From Ehretia macrophylla (Eukaryota; Streptophyta; Magnoliopsida; Boraginales; Ehretiaceae): a stretch of 64,000 nt of DNA. Location of the stretch: assembly GCA_037974665.1 (NCBI GenBank), contig CM075768.1:66677816-66741815 (forward strand), read 5' to 3'. Below the pieces are notes generated by a model. It worked only from the letters and a program-made list of their open reading frames with translations, did not search any database and was not told the DNA's origin. Made by a program: the position numbers and the translations under genes. This document shows positions 33,584 to 45,902 of this stretch, piece after piece; within the stretch, counting starts at the first letter, position 1; each line of letters starts with the position of its first letter.

Positions 33584-36500
33584 ACTAGATTTGCGTGCCA
33601 TGACCTAGGTTTGAGAATTGTATTTAGTTTGTGTGCCTTGCATTGAATTTCGTGCATTAATATAGGGTTACGTGCGTTTACTTGAAAAACATGTGTTCGT
33701 CTTGTAGTTCGTGTCCCACCTCGAAGTGCGTGCCCTAAACCTGGGAAAGCGTGTCTTCACGCTAATCAAGAAAGCATCTTACACGAAGCACTAGGCTATT
33801 AAACAATCCTACAAAATCCACTAACAATATAATAATCCAAATTCCTTTCACTAGAAGACAAAAATGCACCAAAAACAAAACATTCTTTATTCTTTTTGCA
33901 TTATTCTTTTTTTTTTTTTGCACTTCCAAGATACAATTAAATAATGCTTAAGTTGACAAAATTCAGCATTCTTTAATGCCTTGGCCGACCATATCAAGCT
34001 TTTTGCACAAGCTTTGAACAACATAAATTAAATTTGCATGCAAGGACAAAAAAAAAATGACATAAGGCATTAAAATAATTGCTCAATTCCTCTCATTTCC
34101 TCACCATACCCGACCAGCCTTTGCATGCCCATCCTAGCAATTTGAAAATAGCATATTGAAGACAAGAATGCAGATTTTGGACTGCCCAAGGACCGACCAC
34201 AACCTCAAAAAAATTGCAAGGCCTTCATTTGTTGTCTTTCTTCATTTCTCTTTCGGTTCTCTCTCTCTTCCTCTCATTTCTCTCTTCTCTCGGCTTTAGC
34301 TGCACATTACCACTTCTATAGCTTCTCTTCATTATATCATAGTCAGCCAAGCAAGCCACAAGCAAAAGAAATTCGGCCAAGCAACTAGAAGCAAGAAGAA
34401 CTCATACAAGCTCACAAATCTGTCCATTTCAGTCTTAGGTATGCTTTGCTAAGATTTCTTCCATTTATTTTGGTTACAACCACATGTACACCCTCCTCAC
34501 TAGCTAACTCAGTTGGGAATTAAAGGAAAACAAGCTATCTCTCTCGGCCAAAGCAAGAAAGAAGCTTCATTGGAGCATTTTCAAGAACATTCTGCATCTA
34601 CCTGGTTGTTTTGATAAGGTGAGGGTTCAAAACTTTTGGAAAACTCTTTAAAACTTCACATGCATGACCATGAATGTGTGTGTTTGCTTCTGTGCTTGAG
34701 CTATGTGGTCGTTCATGAGTTTAAACAACCATGCATGGCAATAACTTGGCTTGAAAATGATACTAGACAAAGTCGAAATTTGAGACTGCTTCTGACCCGT
34801 CTGTTCGAGGCAATTTTTGGTTAAGCAAATGATGTTGAAATTGCGTGAAAATCCATGGGTGACTAGTTTGGCCAATTTTGAACATTTTTCGCACAAATAA
34901 GCAAAGTCAAATTTTGGCTCTAAGGCCCTCAAAATGGCAAAATCACGTAATATAGCTAAATCTGGAAAGTTTTGAGAAAAAGGAAGCAGTTTGGCAGATT
35001 TACTGCCCGTGTGGAACGAGATGATTTTGACATAACAAACGACATCCAAAATGCGTGAAAATTTGTGTGCTGCTAGATTTTTGAGTTGTGGACATTTTTT
35101 CCAGAAATAGGCTTAGGCTAAAAATGAACCTAAGGACCTCAAAATCATGCAATATCGAAAGATAGGCAAATCTGGACAGTTTTGAGCAGTTCCACCATTT
35201 TGGCTATAACTAACGATCCAGAACTCCAATTGATGCAAGGTTTGTTTCTGATTTTAGTTAACTTCTTAAGCTGTAATTTGATATATTATTCACTTAATTT
35301 GGAGTTCATTTGCCTGCCCAGTTGATTGTGAGAAAGTAGCTTATTGCAGTTAGGGTTTCAATTGACTATGTGTTTGGGAAAACTTGTTGAACCTCTTTTG
35401 TGGTACTAATTGCTTGGAATGGTAGTATTGGAATATTGTGTGGACTGTATTGAATGTTGAGGATGTTGAATGAGTCGATGCATGACTTTGGAATGATGAT
35501 TGAGTTGATTTAGGGTTTTGATCGCACGATTTTGCATGAAAAGCGAACCCTAATGACTAGGAATTCTTGTTAAGTGTTAACCGGGGGTTATTGTGTGGAA
35601 AATGTACGTTGCGTGGGCTGCCCGTAAAATGTTTTATAGTTCCAAATGTGAGTAGGCCATTGCATGTTGACAAATAAGCTTTTCTTGCACCCAAACCCCT
35701 TTGATATCCTCGCCTGTTGCATAAACTTATCACTTGATCCCGTGAGCTTCTTAATGTGTTATATGGCCTGTTTTATATGTGTTACATGGCTGCCCGATTA
35801 ATGTTCATATGACTCTATTTGCCTTCATGTGAAATTACTTGCCTTATCGTGCTTCGTTGTCAACATGCGATCTTATAACTGCTCGGAGGCAACCTACTTT
35901 GTTGTCCTCCTAATGTGATATGATAAATGTTATAAATGTGCATTGCATACGAGGTTGCAACCTTTCGTGTGGCGTGGTAGTGTTTCATGCACGCCGGGCG
36001 GCATCGGGCTTGCCGGTGTTACCGTGACTACCATGGTCCAATTCCCTCTCTCGCTTGGCATTTCACCCTCGGAGAGTTGGGTCGTAGGTTTCAGGGTACA
36101 TCCGGAGTACACCCGTTTGGGAGTGATAAGTGGATTATTGAAGTCGGCCGCACCAAATAATTCGAAATTGAAATTGAGAGTAAATGTTCACCGTATCCTT
36201 GAAATGATTGGTAATTGTATCCGTTTCTCGATTTGTTTCTTATAACTTCTTACCATATTATTTGTAATATGTGACATGTTTTAAAAAAGGGGTTTTCATA
36301 AAGTGAACCGGAAAATGAGTTTCAAAATTTATTTCTCGTTCCCCCTCACTGAGTTCATAAGGACTCACCCTCTTTTATCATTTCAGGTGAAGAAGAACAG
36401 GTACAGGAACATGAGGATAATGTACCTAATGATGAACCCCTGGAGTGATTGCCTGTTATTGTTGTTTTGCATGAACGTGATTACTTGTGTATTTTGTGCT

Positions 36501-37088
36501 GCTTGAAGACCATTTATCTTATGTTGCTTGCTGTTGCTAATGTATAAGACCCTCGTTGTAATTTGGGGTCCAATTTTGATTTGTACTTATTTTAGGTAGT
36601 CCGCTACTAGACATGACACTACTTTGATCATTTTGCTTTTACTACCGCTAGTATCTATCGCAGGTTATGATGCTTGGTTAAGGAATAGGTAAATGAACTT
36701 ATCCAATCTCAATAGGTACTCGCTAATAAGCTATGATAAACAGGCATATTTTGAAACGGGAATAAATGGACTAACGAGGCATAGTATTATGCTAGGTTAT
36801 AAATCAAACGGGACGTCGAAATAACCAATAGGCAATTCAATTGATGATTAAGTAGTAAATTCTAGTCGAGAATGAACTTGAATTGAAAGTTTTGAGGCTG
36901 TTAGAAAATTTAGGTCAAAACAAATAGCCCAATTACAGTCGTTATGCTGTCGGATTTCTGGAAAAATTTTGAAGTCTAGAATAAAACGTTAAGTGTTAAA
37001 CCTCCTAAAATGATTAAGAATGTGAAAGGACTTGAATGTTTAGATCACACCCTAGTCTAACCTTTATAGGCCGGGTTGGGGCGTGACA
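33533..37088 (+). repeat. Chromovirus LTR 2 (shared by both internal regions)
   Basis: About 3556 bp, same ends as LTR 1. It follows a polypurine tract on its left and is followed by a primer binding site on its right, so it is at once the 3' LTR of copy 1 and the 5' LTR of copy 2. It differs from LTR 1 by scattered substitutions, with a dense cluster near 33655-33700. The interval has no gene that I can support. Confidence 0.92.
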
Positions 37089-37099
37089 CATTAGAAAAA

Positions 37100-37111
37100 T
37101 GGTATCAGAGC
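37100..37111 (+). other. Chromovirus primer binding site, copy 2 (tRNA-iMet)
   Basis: TGGTATCAGAGC, again 11 bases after the LTR end, as in copy 1. Confidence 0.92.
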
Positions 37112-37323
37112 TTAGATTGCTTAAGCCGGGTTTAACTCTCGGACCATGGGTTGACCCCTAAGATAATTAGGATGACTTGTTTATGTGTTAAATGTGCCTT
37201 CTATGCTCTATGTGCTTATGTGACTTATATGCCTTAAATGTTTTTAGAATTGTATCTATAATATGTTGCATATCTTATGCATTAGATTCTTAATTATCAT
37301 ATTTCAATAAATTATGCCTATAG

Positions 37324-39711
37324 ATGGCTGGCCCTAGTACCCGTACTACTAATAGGAGCGGTGAACCTCAAGAGACCGGGGATGCTTATCAGACTAATCC
37401 AGGTATAGCTATGTTTAATATGATGGCAACTGCCATGGATCGTGTGTCACGTGTGATGGAGCGTCAGGATGCTCGTGAGGCCAACAACAACATCAACAAC
37501 AGGAATGAGGGTAACCATGGGAGACACAGCAGAATGAGGGAATTCCTTGACTTTCGCCCGTCTAAATTGTACGGAGAAGCAGATGATGAGAAAGCAGAGG
37601 CTTGGCTGTCCGAGATCGAGAAGATTTTTAGGCCATGATTATACAGATGAAGAGAAATTGGAGTTTCCTGTATTCCTGTTGCACGGGGATGCCGAGCCTT
37701 GGTGGCACACTGTAGAGGCACTATGGGAGACTGATCAGACACCTCGCTTGTGGGGTAATTTTGTTAAGGCATTTAAGGAAAAATATGTACCTGCAGTTTT
37801 TAGGCAGAGGCGGATCGAGGAGTTCATGCACTTGACCCAGGGTAATATGACGGTGGCCCAGTACGAGGCCCGTTTTGACCGACTCTCTCGTTATGCTCAG
37901 TATATGGTTTGTACTCCGGAGGCAAAAATGTGGAAATTTACTATTGGTTTGAGGCCAGAGATTCAGGACCAGTTAACTTCTCACGACTTCGATACTTATT
38001 CTGCTCTCTTTGCTGCTGCCTCTCTAGTTGAGAAGAGGAAACTAGATGGAGCCGGTTCGAGTCAGCCGAGCAAGAAATCTTACCAGCCTCCAAGTCAGCA
38101 GAGGAAGTTTCAGAGTCAGAGTCGTAGTCAGGGCCAGAGCCAGAACAGACCAGGGAATAACCGTGGCAACACTAAAGCGCCATCAGCCTCTTCCACCCGC
38201 GGATCCACAGGTAGTTCACCTGCTTCTCAGACTGTTACTTGTTCTCACTGTAGCAGGAAGGGTCACACTGAGGCCCAGTGTTGGAGGAAATTGGGACGAT
38301 GTATAGGTTGTGGCAGCGATCAGCACTGGGTTAAGGATTGCCCTAAATGGCAAAGGGGAAAAAATCAGGTGAAACCAGCTGGTAGAGGCAAGACTCCAGT
38401 TCCTAGAGTCCAGGCTCGAGCTTATGCTATCGAGTGCGAGGAAATTCTAGATGAGACCGCTGTTGTTGACGGAACATTCTTCATACTAAATCAACCTGTT
38501 AAGGTGTTAATTGATCCGGGTGCTACTCATTCAATTATTACTCCCTTATGAGTGGAACGTGTGAAATTGAAAGTTGTATGTTTGCCATATGAAGTGGAAG
38601 TTGGAACTCCAATGGGTTCTAAACTTGTAACTAGTTCAGCTTTTAAAGCTTGTAGAATCCAAATTAAGGATAGGGAATTCCCGACCAATCTTATTGTATT
38701 ACCTTTTCGAGATTCCGAGGTCATTTTAGGGATGAACTGGCTGGCAAAACATCATGTTCAATTGGATTGCCGGGCGAAGATTATAACGTTCCGGGTACCT
38801 GATCAACCGATACTAGAGGTTTTGGGCCGAAGAGATTTCACCAGGAGTTCCATCATTTCATCTACAAAAGCAGTGAAGTCCTTGAAGAAAGGATGCAGCG
38901 GATACTTGGCTTACCTTATCAACAAGCCGTCGGATAAAGCTAAGTTGGAGGAGATGCCTGTGATCAAAGACTATGCAGATGTATTCCCTGAAGAATTACC
39001 CGGTTTACCCCTAAATTGGGAGATCGAGTTTGTTATAGAGTTGCTACCTGGCGCCCAGCCGATATCAAAAGCTCCCTATCGTATGGCACCGGCCGAGTTA
39101 CAAGAATTAAAGGACCAATTGCAAGGATTGTTGAAGAAGGGGTTTGTGCAACCGAGTTCTTCACCGTGGGGTGCGCCAGTTCTATTTGTTAAGAAGAAAG
39201 ATGGAACGTTGAGGCTATGCATTGACTACTGAGGATTGAACCAAGTGACTGTCAAGAATAAATACCCACTTCCCCTGATTGACGAGTTATTTGATCAACT
39301 GCAAGGAGCCAAAGTGTATTCGAAACTCGACTTGAGGCAAGGATATTATCAATTGCGGATCAAGAAGGAAGATGTACCTAAAACAGCTTTCAGGACGAGA
39401 TATGGGCACTATGAATATGTGGTGATGCCTTTTGGACTAACTAATGCCCTTGCAGCCTTTATGGATTTGATGCATAGGGTGTTTCAACCCTACTTGGACC
39501 AATTTGTAGTGATCTTCATTGATGATATTTTGGTATACTCGAAATCGGAAGCGGAGCATGAGCAACATCTGCGGTTGGTACTGTAGAAACTTCGAGAGCA
39601 TCAATTGTATGCAAAGTTTAGCAAATGTGAATTTTGGTTGCAGCAGATTGCATTTTTGGGGCATATCATATCCCAAGAGGGAATAGCGGTAGATCCAGCA
39701 AAGATCGATGC
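37324..39711 (+). pseudogene. Chromovirus gag-pol, copy 2, frameshifted, interrupted and truncated
   Basis: Begins with the same Gag start as copy 1. A 2-bp loss at about 37632-37636 shifts the frame within the Gag core; the rest is in the next frame from about 37637. That frame holds the remaining Gag with both CCHC knuckles and the protease site LIDPGATHS, then stops with TGA at 38549 just after the protease active site. Reverse transcriptase follows, with a TGA at 39230 after LCIDY, the family-typical VVMPFGL (altered in copy 1), FIDDILVYS near 39515-39545, and a TAG at 39584. None of these breaks occurs in copy 1. Confidence 0.92.
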
Positions 39712-39824
39712 GATCATACCAGCACTAATGCACCAGATCCCATCAGAACTCCGAAGTCAAGCGTGCTTGGACGAGAGTAGTACTAGAATGGGTGACCCCC
39801 TAGGAAGTCCTCGTGTTGCACCCC
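39709..39824 (+). pseudogene. 5S rRNA gene copy 38, first three bases replaced by retrotransposon
   Basis: Starts at nucleotide 4 of 5S. TGC at 39709-39711 belongs equally to the reverse transcriptase sequence (GATCGATGC) and to 5S (GGGTGCG), so the breakpoint lies within it. Other changes are G30A, T53C, G66A, G82A and G97A. With no 5S upstream region it probably has no normal start site. Confidence 0.9.
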
Positions 39825-40382
39825 GCTTTTCAATTTTTTTTCTTCCGGTTAGGGTTGCCAAGATACTTTATCCACCACATTTCTATTATCGAATCCCACG
39901 ACACCTTGGGCAAGACAACTTCGCTTCACATGGAGGTTGGGCACGCAAACAAATGGCGTAGGGCTTGTGACAAGGTGTCCGTCGCTCCGGTGCCCATAAC
40001 TTTTGATCTGTAAGGAGTTACGCGGCGCACAACATACCGTTGGAAAGCTCTCCAAGAGCTCTACGACAGTGGCATCAAGCTCGCTTGCTTTGCCCTTTTT
40101 GGAGACCAAAATCGAACGTTTTCATTAGTTTCGGGCCACTTTTCTTATTAAGCTATGTTTTTTCATCCCGGATCGTATGTCGTGAGTTGTTAAATGGACG
40201 ACAACCTTACTCGCTGGACATTGGAGGGCCCTACAATGCGTCGATATCATGTCTTGCGAGGATGCTACGTTGTTGAAGCGGATGGGTTGTTGTTAAGCCC
40301 ATTGGGCCTTCTGAATGGGCCATCTCTCTAGGCTGGGATTGTGAACCATTAACACAAAAAAGAATTCTACCCCCAACATGAC

Positions 40383-40501
40383 GGGTGCGATCATACCAGC
40401 ACTAATGCACCGGATCCCATCAGAACTGCGAAGTTAAGCGAGCTTGGGTTAGAGTAGTACTTGGATGGGTGACCCCTTGGGAAGTCCTCGGGTTGCACCT
40501 C
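40383..40501 (+). rRNA. 5S rRNA gene copy 39
   Basis: Full length. Changes are C46G, T59A (A box), C67T, G68T, A80T, C95T, T109G and C118T. Confidence 0.88.
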
Positions 40502-41058
40502 CCTTTTCAAATTTTTTCCTCCGGTTAGGGTTGCCAAGATACTTTTTCCACCACATTTGTATTATCGAATACCACGGCACCTTGGGCAAGACAACTTCAC
40601 CTCACGTGGAGGCAGGGCCTGCAAACCGAGGGCGTAGGGCTTGTGACCAGGTCTTCGTCGCTCCGGTGCCCATAACTTTTGATCCGTAAGGAGTTACGCG
40701 GCACACATCATACCGTTGGAAAGCTCTCCGAGATATCTACGACTGGGGCATCCAGCTTGCTCGCTGTACCCTATTTGGAGCCTAAATTCGAATGTTTTCA
40801 TCAGTTTCAGGCCACTTTTCTTATTAAGCTATGTTTTTCCATCCCGGATCGTACGTCGTGAGCTGTTAAAAGGATGACAACCTTACTCGCGGGACATTAG
40901 AGGGCCCTACAACGTGTTGATGTCACGTCTTGCGAGGATGCTGTGTTGTTGAAGCGGATAGGATGTTGTTAAGCCCATTGGGCCTTCTGAATGGGCCCTC
41001 TCTCTAGGCTGGGACTATGAACCGTTAACACAAAAATTAATTCTAACCCCACCATGAC

Positions 41059-41177
41059 GGGTGCGATCATACCAACACTAATGCACCGGATCCCATCAGA
41101 ACTCCGAAGTCAAGCGTGCTTGGACGAGAGTAGTACTAGAATATGTGACCCCCTAGGAAGTCCTCGTGTTGCACCCC
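41059..41177 (+). rRNA. 5S rRNA gene copy 40
   Basis: Full length. Changes are G17A, T53C, G66A, G82A, G85A, G86T and G97A. It shares T53C, G66A, G82A and G97A with copies 38 and 41. Its unit is 666 bp; a loss is visible in the spacer near 41456-41490. Confidence 0.89.
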
Positions 41178-41724
41178 CCTTTTCAATTTTTTTTCTTCCG
41201 GTTAGGGTTGCCAAGATACTTTATCCACCACATTTCTATTATCGAATCCCACAGCACCCTGGGCAAGATAACTTCGCTTCACGTGGAGGCTGGGCCCGCA
41301 AACCGAGGGCGTAGGGCTTGTGACCAGGTCTTCGTCGCTCTTGTGCCCATAACTTTTGATCCGTAAGGAGTAACGCGGCGAACAGTATACCGTTGGAAAG
41401 CTATCCGAGAGCTCTACAATGGGGGAAACAAGCTTGCTTGCTGTGCCCTTTTTGGAGCTAAAATCGAACGTTTTCATCACTTTTTCTTTTTTAGCTATGT
41501 TTTTCCGTCCCGGATCGTACGTCGTGAGCTGGTAAAAGGATGACAACCTTACTCGCTGGACATTAGAGGGCCCTACAATACGTCGATATCATGTCTTGCG
41601 AGGATGATGCATTGTTGAAGCGGATGGGTTGTTGTTAAGCCCATTGGGCCTTCTGAATGGGCCATCTCTCTAGGCTAGGACTATGAACCGTTAACACAAA
41701 AAGGAATTCTACCCCCACCATGAC

Positions 41725-41843
41725 GGGTGCGATCATACCAGCACTAATGCAGCAGATCCCATCAGAACTCCGAAGTCAAGCGTGCTTGGACGAGAGTAGT
41801 ACTAGAATGGGTGACCCCCTAGGAAGTCCTCGTGTTGCACCCC
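41725..41843 (+). rRNA. 5S rRNA gene copy 41
   Basis: Full length. Changes are C28G, G30A, T53C, G66A, G82A and G97A. The spacer shares the unusual GAGAATAAATTCGAA segment with the next unit. Confidence 0.9.
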
Positions 41844-42401
41844 GCTTTTCAATTTTTTTTCTTCCGGTTAGGGGTGCCAAGATACTTTATCCACCACATT
41901 TCTATTATCGAATCCCACGGCACGTTGGGCAAGACAACTTCGCTTCATGTGGAGGCTGGGCCCGCAAACCGAGGGCATAGGGCTTGTGACCAAGTCTCCG
42001 TCGCTCCGGTGCCCATAACTTTTGATCCGTAAGGAGTTACGTGGCGCACATCATACCGTTGGAAAGCTCTCCGAGAGTTCTACGACGGGGGCAGCAAGCT
42101 TGCTCGCTGTACCCTTTTTGGAGAATAAATTCGAAAGTTTTCATCAGTTTCGGGCCACTTTTCTTATTAAGATATGTTTTTCCGTCTCGGATCGTACGTC
42201 ATGAGCTGTTAAAAGGACGACAACCATACTCGCTGGACATTATAGGGCCCTACAATGCATCGATATCACGTCTTGCGAGGATGCTACACTGTTGAAGCGG
42301 ATGGGTTGTTGTTAAGCCCATTGGGCCTTCTGAATGGACCATCTCTCTAGGCTGGGATTGTGAACCGTTAACACAAAAAGGAATTCTACCCCCACCATGA
42401 T

Positions 42402-42520
42402 GGGTGCGATCATACCAGCACTAATGCACCGGATCCCATCCGAACTCCGAAGTTAATCGTGCTTAGGCGAGAGTAGTACTTGGATGGGTGACCCCCTGGG
42501 AAGTCCTCGTGTTGCACCCC
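42402..42520 (+). rRNA. 5S rRNA gene copy 42
   Basis: Full length. Changes are A40C, G56T and G64A (A box), and A80T. Confidence 0.91.
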
Positions 42521-43078
42521 CCTTTTCAATTTGTTTTCCTCCGGTTAGGGTTGCCAAGATACTTTATCCACCACATTTCTATTATCGAATCCCACCGCTC
42601 CTTGGGCAAGACAACTTCGCTTCACGTAGAGGCTGGGCCCGCAAACCGAGGGCATAGGGCTTGTGACAAGGTCTCCGTAGCTCCGGTGTCCATAATTTTT
42701 GATCCATAAGGAGTTAGGCAGCGCACAGCATACCGTTGGAAAGCTCTCCGAGAGTTCTACGACGGGGGCAGCAAGTTTGCTCGCTGTACCCTTTTTGGAG
42801 AATAAATTCGAACGTTTTCATTAGTTTCGGGCCACTTTTCTTATTAAGCTATGTTTTTCCGTCCCGGATCGTACGTCGTGAGCTGTTAAAAGGAGGAAAA
42901 CCATACTCGCTGGACATTATAGGGCCCTATAATGCATCGATATCACGTCTTGCGAGGATGCTGCGTTGTTGAAGCAGATAGGTTGTTGTTAAGCCCATTG
43001 GGCCTTCTGAATGGGCCATCTCTCTAGGCTGGGACTATGAACCATTAACACAAAAAGGAATTCTACCCCCAACGTGAC

Positions 43079-43197
43079 GGGTACGATCATACCAGCACTA
43101 ATGTACCGGATCCCATCAGAACTCCGATGTTATGCGTGCTTGGGCGAGAGTAGTATTAGGATGGGTGACACCCTGGGAAGTTCTCGTGTTGCACCCC
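43079..43197 (+). rRNA. 5S rRNA gene copy 43
   Basis: Full length. Changes are G5A, C26T, A50T, A55T (A box), C78T, C92A and C104T. Confidence 0.89.
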
Positions 43198-43755
43198 CAT
43201 TTTCAATTTTTTTTCCTCCGGTTAGGGTTGCCAAGATACTGTATCCACCATATTTCTATTATCGAATCCCACGGTACCTTGGGCAAGACAACTTCGCTTC
43301 ACTTGGAGGCTGGGCCCGCAAATCGAGGGCGTAGGGCTTGTGACCAGATCTCCGTCGCTCCGGTGCCCATAACTTTTGATCCGTAAGGAGTTACGCGACG
43401 CACAGCATACCGTTGGAAAGTTCTTCGAGGGCTCAACGACGGGGGCAGCTAGCTTGCTCGCTGTGCCCCATTTGGAGTCCAAAATTGAATGTTTTCATCA
43501 GTTTTGGACAACAATTCTTATTAAGCTCTGTTTTTCCGTCCCGAATCGTACGTCGTGAGCTGTTAAAAGGACGACAACCTTACTCGCTGAACATTAGACG
43601 GCCCTACAATGCGTCGATATCACGTCTTGCGTGGATGGTGCGTTGTTGAAGCGGATGGGTTGTTGTTAAGCCCATTGGGCCTTCTGAATTAGCCATCTCT
43701 CTAGGCTGGGACTGTGAACCGTTAACACAAAAAGGAATTCTACCCCTAACATAAC

Positions 43756-43873
43756 GGGTGCGATCATACCTGCACTAATGTACCGATCCTATTATAACTC
43801 CGAAGTTAAGCGTGCTTGGGCAAGAGTAGTACTAGGATGGGTGACCCCCTGGGAAGTCCTCGCGTTGTACCCT
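43756..43873 (+). rRNA. 5S rRNA gene copy 44
   Basis: 118 nt, one G of CCGG lost at 30-31. Also A16T, C26T, C36T, C39T, G41T, G68A, T109C, C114T and C119T. First unit of the first trimer of the higher-order repeat. Confidence 0.86.
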
Positions 43874-44431
43874 TCTTTTCAATTTTTTTTCCTCCGGTTA
43901 AGGTTGCCAAGATACTTTATCAACCACATTTCTATTATCGAATCCCACAGCACCTTGGGCAAGACAACTTCGCTTCACGTGGAGGATCGGCCAGCAAACC
44001 CAGGGCGTAGGGCTTGTGACCAGGTCTACGCCACTCTGGTGCCCATAACTTTTGATCCGTAAGGAGTTACGCGGCGCACAGCATACCGTTGGAAAGCTCT
44101 CCGAGTGCTCTACGAAGAGGGCAGCTAGCTTGCTCACTGTGCCCTTTTTGGAGCCCAAAACCAAACATTTTCATCATTTTCGGGCCACTTTTTTTATTAA
44201 GCTCTTTTTTTCTGTCCCGGATCGTAAGTCGTGAGTAGTTAAAAGGACGATAACCTTACTCGCTGGACATTAGAGGGACTTACAATACGTCGATATCACG
44301 TCTTGCGAGGATGCTGCATTGTTGAAGCGTATGGGTTGTTGTTAAGCCCATTAGGCCTTTTGAATGGGCCATCTCTCTAGGCTGGGACTGTGAACCGTTA
44401 ACACAAAAAGGAATTCTACCCCCAACAAGAC

Positions 44432-44550
44432 GGGTGAGATCATTGCAGCACTAATGCACCGGATCCCATCCGAACTCCAAAGTTAAGCGTTCTTGGGCGA
44501 GAGTAGTACTACGATGGGTGACCCCCTAGGAAGTCCTCGTGTTGCACCCC
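44432..44550 (+). rRNA. 5S rRNA gene copy 45
   Basis: Full length. Changes are C6A, A13T, C14G, A40C, G48A, G60T (A box), G81C and G97A. Its spacer pairs with that of copy 48, three units on. Confidence 0.88.
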
Positions 44551-45107
44551 TATTTTCAATTTTTTTTCCTCCGGTTAGGGTTGCCAAGATACTTTATCCA
44601 CCACATTTCTATTATTGAATCCCACGGGACCTGGGGCAAGACAACTTCGCTTCACGTGGAGGCTGGGCCCGCAAACCGGGGCGTAGGGCTTGTGACTAGA
44701 TCTCCGTCGCTCCGGTGCCCATAACTTTTGATCCCTAAGGAGTTACGCAATACACAGTATACCGTTGGAATGGTCTCTGAGAGCTCTACGACGGGGGCAG
44801 CCAGCTTGCTCACTGTGCCCTTTTTGGAGCCCAAAATCGAACGTTTTCATCAGTTTCGGGCCACTTTTCTTATTAAGCAATTTTTTTCCGCCCCGGATCA
44901 TACGTCGTGAGCTGTTAAAAGGACGACAACCTTACTCGCTAGACATTAGAGGGCCCTACAATGCGTCCATATCACGTCTTGCGAGGATGATGCGTTGTTG
45001 AAGCGGATGGGTTGTTGTTAAGCCCATTGGGCATTCTGAATGGGCCATCTCTCTAGGCTGGGACTGTGAACCGTTAACACAAAAAGGAATTCTAACCCCA
45101 ACATGAC

Positions 45108-45226
45108 GGGTGTGATCATACCAGCACTAATGCACCGGATACCATCAGAACTTCGAAGTTAAGCGTGCTTGGGCGAGAGTAGTACTAGGATTGGTAACCC
45201 CCTGGGAAGTCCTCGTGTTGAACCCC
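45108..45226 (+). rRNA. 5S rRNA gene copy 46
   Basis: Full length. Changes are C6T, C34A, C46T, G85T, G89A (C box) and C114A. Its spacer pairs with that of copy 49. Confidence 0.89.
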
Positions 45227-45783
45227 CCTTTCCAATTTTTTTTCCTCTGGTTAGGGTTGCCAAGATACTTTATCCACCACATTTCTATTATCGAATCCCA
45301 CGGCACCTTGGGCAAGACAACTTAACTTCACGTGGAGGATCGGCAAGCAAACCGAGGGCGTAAGGCTTGTGCCCAGGTATCCGTCCCGACTGTGCCCATA
45401 ACTTTTGATCCGTAAGGAGTTACACAGCGCACAGCATACCGTTGTAAAGCACCCCGAGATATCTACGACGGGGGCAGCCAGCTTGCTCGCTGTACCCTTT
45501 TTGAAGCCTAAAATCGAATGTTTTCATCAGTTTCGGGCACTTTTCTATTTAAGCTCTGTTTTTCCGTCCTGGATCGTACGTCGTGAGCTGTTAAAAGGAC
45601 GAAAACCTTACTCGCTGAACATTAGATGGCCCTACAATGCATCGATATCACGTCTTGCGAGGAAGCTGCGTTGTTGAAGCGGAGGGGTTGTTGTTAAGCC
45701 CATTGGGCCTTCTGAATTGGCCATCTCTCTAGGCTGGGACTGTGAACCGTTAACACAAAAATGAATTCTACCCCTAACATAAC

Positions 45784-45902
45784 GGGTGCGATCATACCTG
45801 CAGTAATGTACCGGATCCTATCAGAACTTCGAACTTCAGCGTTCTTGGGCAAGAGTAGTACTAGGATGGGTGACCCCCTGGGAAGTCCTCGTGTTGCACC
45901 TC
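45784..45902 (+). rRNA. 5S rRNA gene copy 47
   Basis: Full length. Changes are A16T, C20G, C26T, C36T, C46T, G51C, A54C and G60T (three in the A box), G68A and C118T. The A16T, C26T, C36T and G68A set is shared with copy 44. Confidence 0.87.

Larger units (their letters stand above)
25190..37088 (+). mobile_element. Ty3/gypsy chromovirus copy 1 (Tekay/Del-like), LTR-internal-LTR
   Basis: Complete in structure: left LTR, initiator-Met primer site, one gag-pol reading frame, polypurine tract and right LTR. LTRs of about 3.55 kb, the order Gag-PR-RT-RNaseH-IN and a C-terminal chromodomain point to the Tekay/Del chromovirus lineage. The frame carries five in-frame stop codons, so the element is dead. 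It sits in the spacer of 5S unit 37; the five bases to its left are CACGG. No matching duplication can be checked on the right, because the right LTR runs into a second internal region instead of 5S spacer. Confidence 0.93.
37089..39711 (+). mobile_element. Chromovirus copy 2, internal region truncated in reverse transcriptase
   Basis: Follows LTR 2 without a break and aligns with 28744-31367 of copy 1. It has its own primer site, gag, protease and most of reverse transcriptase. It ends after [10 protein letters not shown], where the sequence switches to a 5S gene. RNase H, integrase, chromodomain and the third LTR that should follow are missing. Confidence 0.93.

Noticed and set aside
34648-35049. 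133-codon minus-strand ORF in LTR 2
   Set aside because: The same place in LTR 1 is broken into shorter pieces, and it shows no known domain. LTR shadow.
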